The notes under the pieces are model-generated. The model saw nothing but the letters and a program-made list of their open reading frames with translations, was not told where the DNA came from and searched no databases. A program made the translations under genes and the position numbers. A stretch of DNA of 7,226 bases from Croceicoccus sp. (GTDB lineage Bacteria; Pseudomonadota; Alphaproteobacteria; Sphingomonadales; Sphingomonadaceae), in NCBI GenBank assembly GCA_029936705.1, contig JAPYSD010000175.1, positions 1 to 7,226 of the forward strand, read 5' to 3'. How positions within the stretch are numbered: position 1 is the stretch's first letter; each line of letters starts with the position of its first letter. Below are positions 6,254 to 7,226 of the stretch, piece by piece.

Positions 6254-6432
6254 GCGATCAATCCGCCGGCGCGATGCTCGTTCCAGCAAATCTTGCCTTG
6301 CCGATGCGTGGGTTGCGCCGGTATTCATCGAATTAATCTTCACGCAGTGGGGATAGCTGCGGAACAACGGGCGGCCCCGGGTTTTTCAACCACGTCAGTT
6401 ACCGACCGATAGTCACTACAAGGGCCGTATCC
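6254..6432. other. Remainder of the divergent intergenic region, no gene seen
   Basis: This stretch should carry the promoter of the plus-strand YqcI/YcgG-family gene, but I see no convincing -35/-10 pair. TTGCGC (6313-6318) and TAATCT (6334-6339) are only 15 bases apart. A short 5-bp GC stem (6368-6379) followed by five T residues at 6382-6386 sits in the probable leader. ATCAA at 6257-6261 is an isolated half-site resembling Fnr boxes. Short open frames here do not resemble genes. Confidence 0.4.
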
Positions 6433-7131
6433 ATGGCGACCAAGGATCCACTTGCCGATCCGGCACTGCTGGAAGAATTCGAGGATTTCATCCGCGGCCA
6501 GGACTTTCCCTGCGTCGGCGCCAAGTCGGCGCTGAGCAAGGGGCAGCTGAAAACCGTGCCCTGCTGGTCGCTGACCAGCGGCTGGAGCGACGTGCTGATC
6601 CACCGCAAGCTGCTGCAATGGGCCTATGACTACCAGCAGGATCCCACGCTGTTCCGCTCCATCGCGTTCGTCTTCGACGGTCCGCGCGAGCTGGACGAGG
6701 TCGGCTTCGAGAAGGCGATGTGGGAGCGGATCCAGTCGCTGTCGGACAAGGACGCGTGGCTGGACCAGCCCTATGACGAACAGGTCAGCTCGAACCCCGA
6801 GGATCCGCATTTCTCGCTGTCCTTCGGCGGGGAGGCGTTCTTCGTCGTCGGGCTGCACCCCAACGCCAGCCGCCCCGCGCGGCGGTTCCGCACGCCGGTG
6901 ATGGTGTTCAACCTGCACGACCAGTTCGAACAGCTGCGCAGCGAAGGCCGGTACGAGAAGATCCGCGAGACGATCCTGACCCGCGACAAGGAGCTGGCAG
7001 GTTCGATCAACCCGATGCTGGCCCGCCACGGCGAAAGCAGCGAAGCGGCGCAATATTCGGGGCGGCAGGCGGGCAGCGACTGGGAATGCCCGTTCTCCGA
7101 CAAGCGCGACGGCGGGGCCGCGGGGAAATAG
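6433..7131 (+). CDS. YqcI/YcgG family protein (GntA/DcsA-like putative heme-dependent guanidino N-hydroxylase)
   Basis: This 232-residue soluble protein matches the YqcI/YcgG family along its whole length. Motifs in order are FPCVGAKSAL (25-34), FSLSFGGEAFFVVGLHPNAS (127-146), RPARRF (147-152), VFNLHDQFEQLR (158-169), NPML (193-196), SEAAQYSGR (203-211) and WECPF (217-221). Characterised members are DcsA, a heme protein that N-hydroxylates arginine in D-cycloserine synthesis, and GntA, annotated as the heme-dependent pre-guanitoxin N-hydroxylase. Most family members, including Bacillus YqcI and YcgG, have no known role, and no cycloserine or guanitoxin genes are visible here, so substrate and even hydroxylase activity are unproven. 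Invariant-looking His142, His162 and Cys219 are candidate heme or metal ligands. There is no signal peptide. A GGG-containing site (AAGGG, 6419-6423) lies 9 bases before ATG. It is divergent from the Crp/Fnr-family gene and ends 16 bases before a possible convergent gene. Confidence 0.85.
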   Translation: MATKDPLADPALLEEFEDFIRGQDFPCVGAKSALSKGQLKTVPCWSLTSGWSDVLIHRKLLQWAYDYQQDPTLFRSIAFVFDGPRELDEVGFEKAMWERIQSLSDKDAWLDQPYDEQVSSNPEDPHFSLSFGGEAFFVVGLHPNASRPARRFRTPVMVFNLHDQFEQLRSEGRYEKIRETILTRDKELAGSINPMLARHGESSEAAQYSGRQAGSDWECPFSDKRDGGAAGK

Positions 7132-7147
7132 GGCCCGGCCTGGGCTG

Positions 7148-7226
7148 CTATTCGCGGCTGCCCACCGGCTCGCGGCCCGTTGGCCCGGCTGCGGGCGTTG
7201 CGGTAGGGGGCGGCACAGCCCCGGTG
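7148..7226 (-). CDS. Possible C-terminal end of a minus-strand gene, cut by window edge
   Basis: On the minus strand one frame is open from the window edge to a TAG at 7148-7150, giving about 25 residues that are rich in Pro, Ala, Thr and Gly (TGAVPPPTATPAAGPTGREP at the start). This resembles the flexible tail of a GC-rich alphaproteobacterial protein, but in such DNA an open frame this short is weak evidence. If real, it converges on the YqcI/YcgG-family gene with a 16-base gap and no obvious terminator. Confidence 0.3.
   Translation of the reverse strand, partial: TGAVPPPTATPAAGPTGREPVGSRE

Noticed and set aside
6248..6261. TTACA-N4-ATCAA as an Fnr/FixK box
   Set aside because: Only the right half matches the TTGAT-N4-ATCAA consensus, and the local regulator's recognition helix lacks the residues that read this motif.
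6148..6336. 62-residue plus-strand open frame in the divergent intergenic region
   Set aside because: It begins antisense inside the regulator gene, lacks a ribosome binding site and has no recognisable features.
5358..6356. Long plus-strand open frame (332 codons) over the Crp/Fnr-family gene
   Set aside because: It starts inside the terminator hairpin and is the antisense shadow of a clearly recognisable regulator with a winged HTH.
6361..6383. GGAAC...GTT resembling an EcfG general stress sigma factor promoter upstream of the YqcI/YcgG-family gene
   Set aside because: The spacer is 15 bases, shorter than the 16-17 usual before the CGTT of the consensus, and the base before GTT is G, not C. 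No better match was seen before the DUF421 gene or katE.
6228..6414. Repeated GATAGTC at 6228-6234 and 6408-6414
   Set aside because: A 7-base direct repeat 180 bases apart is expected by chance and the flanks do not match.

Overview
This GC-rich window has strong G/C bias at third codon positions. Its gene families suggest an alphaproteobacterium, most likely of the Sphingomonadales; that placement is an inference from style and content, not from a marker gene. It reads as ordinary chromosome: no insertion sequence, phage gene, CRISPR array, tRNA or rRNA is visible. Coding density is high, and the longest gap between genes is 262 bases.

Layout. Positions 1-1509 hold the 3' part of the class I ribonucleotide reductase large subunit gene (nrdA), closed by a strong intrinsic terminator at 1536-1568. 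Four co-directional genes follow: a DUF421 membrane protein (1686-2276), a DUF1989 'urea carboxylase-associated' protein (2318-2923), a 63-residue disordered-looking protein (2927-3118) and a 700-residue large-subunit catalase of the KatE/HPII type with a C-terminal DJ-1-like domain (3232-5334). The first three are packed tightly enough to be one transcript. The catalase follows a 113-base gap with a GC-rich hairpin and may or may not be read through. A terminator usable in both directions (5361-5400) separates the catalase from a convergent Crp/Fnr-family regulator on the minus strand (5418-6170). A relatively AT-rich divergent intergenic region with an inverted repeat lies between that regulator and a plus-strand gene of the YqcI/YcgG (GntA/DcsA-like) family (6433-7131). 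A possible C-terminal tail of a minus-strand gene occupies the last 79 bases.

How the genes may work together. Catalase, the DUF421 protein and the small charged protein look like a stress-protection group. The Crp/Fnr regulator may control itself and its divergent neighbour. The YqcI/YcgG family contains heme-dependent N-hydroxylases of guanidino groups, and the DUF1989 family contains carboxyguanidine deiminases, so two families known for guanidine chemistry sit within 4 kb; any functional link is speculative.

I do not see a clearly new multi-gene system. The points most worth following are the catalase with Cys where E. coli HPII has its crosslinking His (a predicted Cys-Tyr bond), the orphan DUF1989 gene in a catalase cluster, and the regulator/YqcI-YcgG divergent pair.
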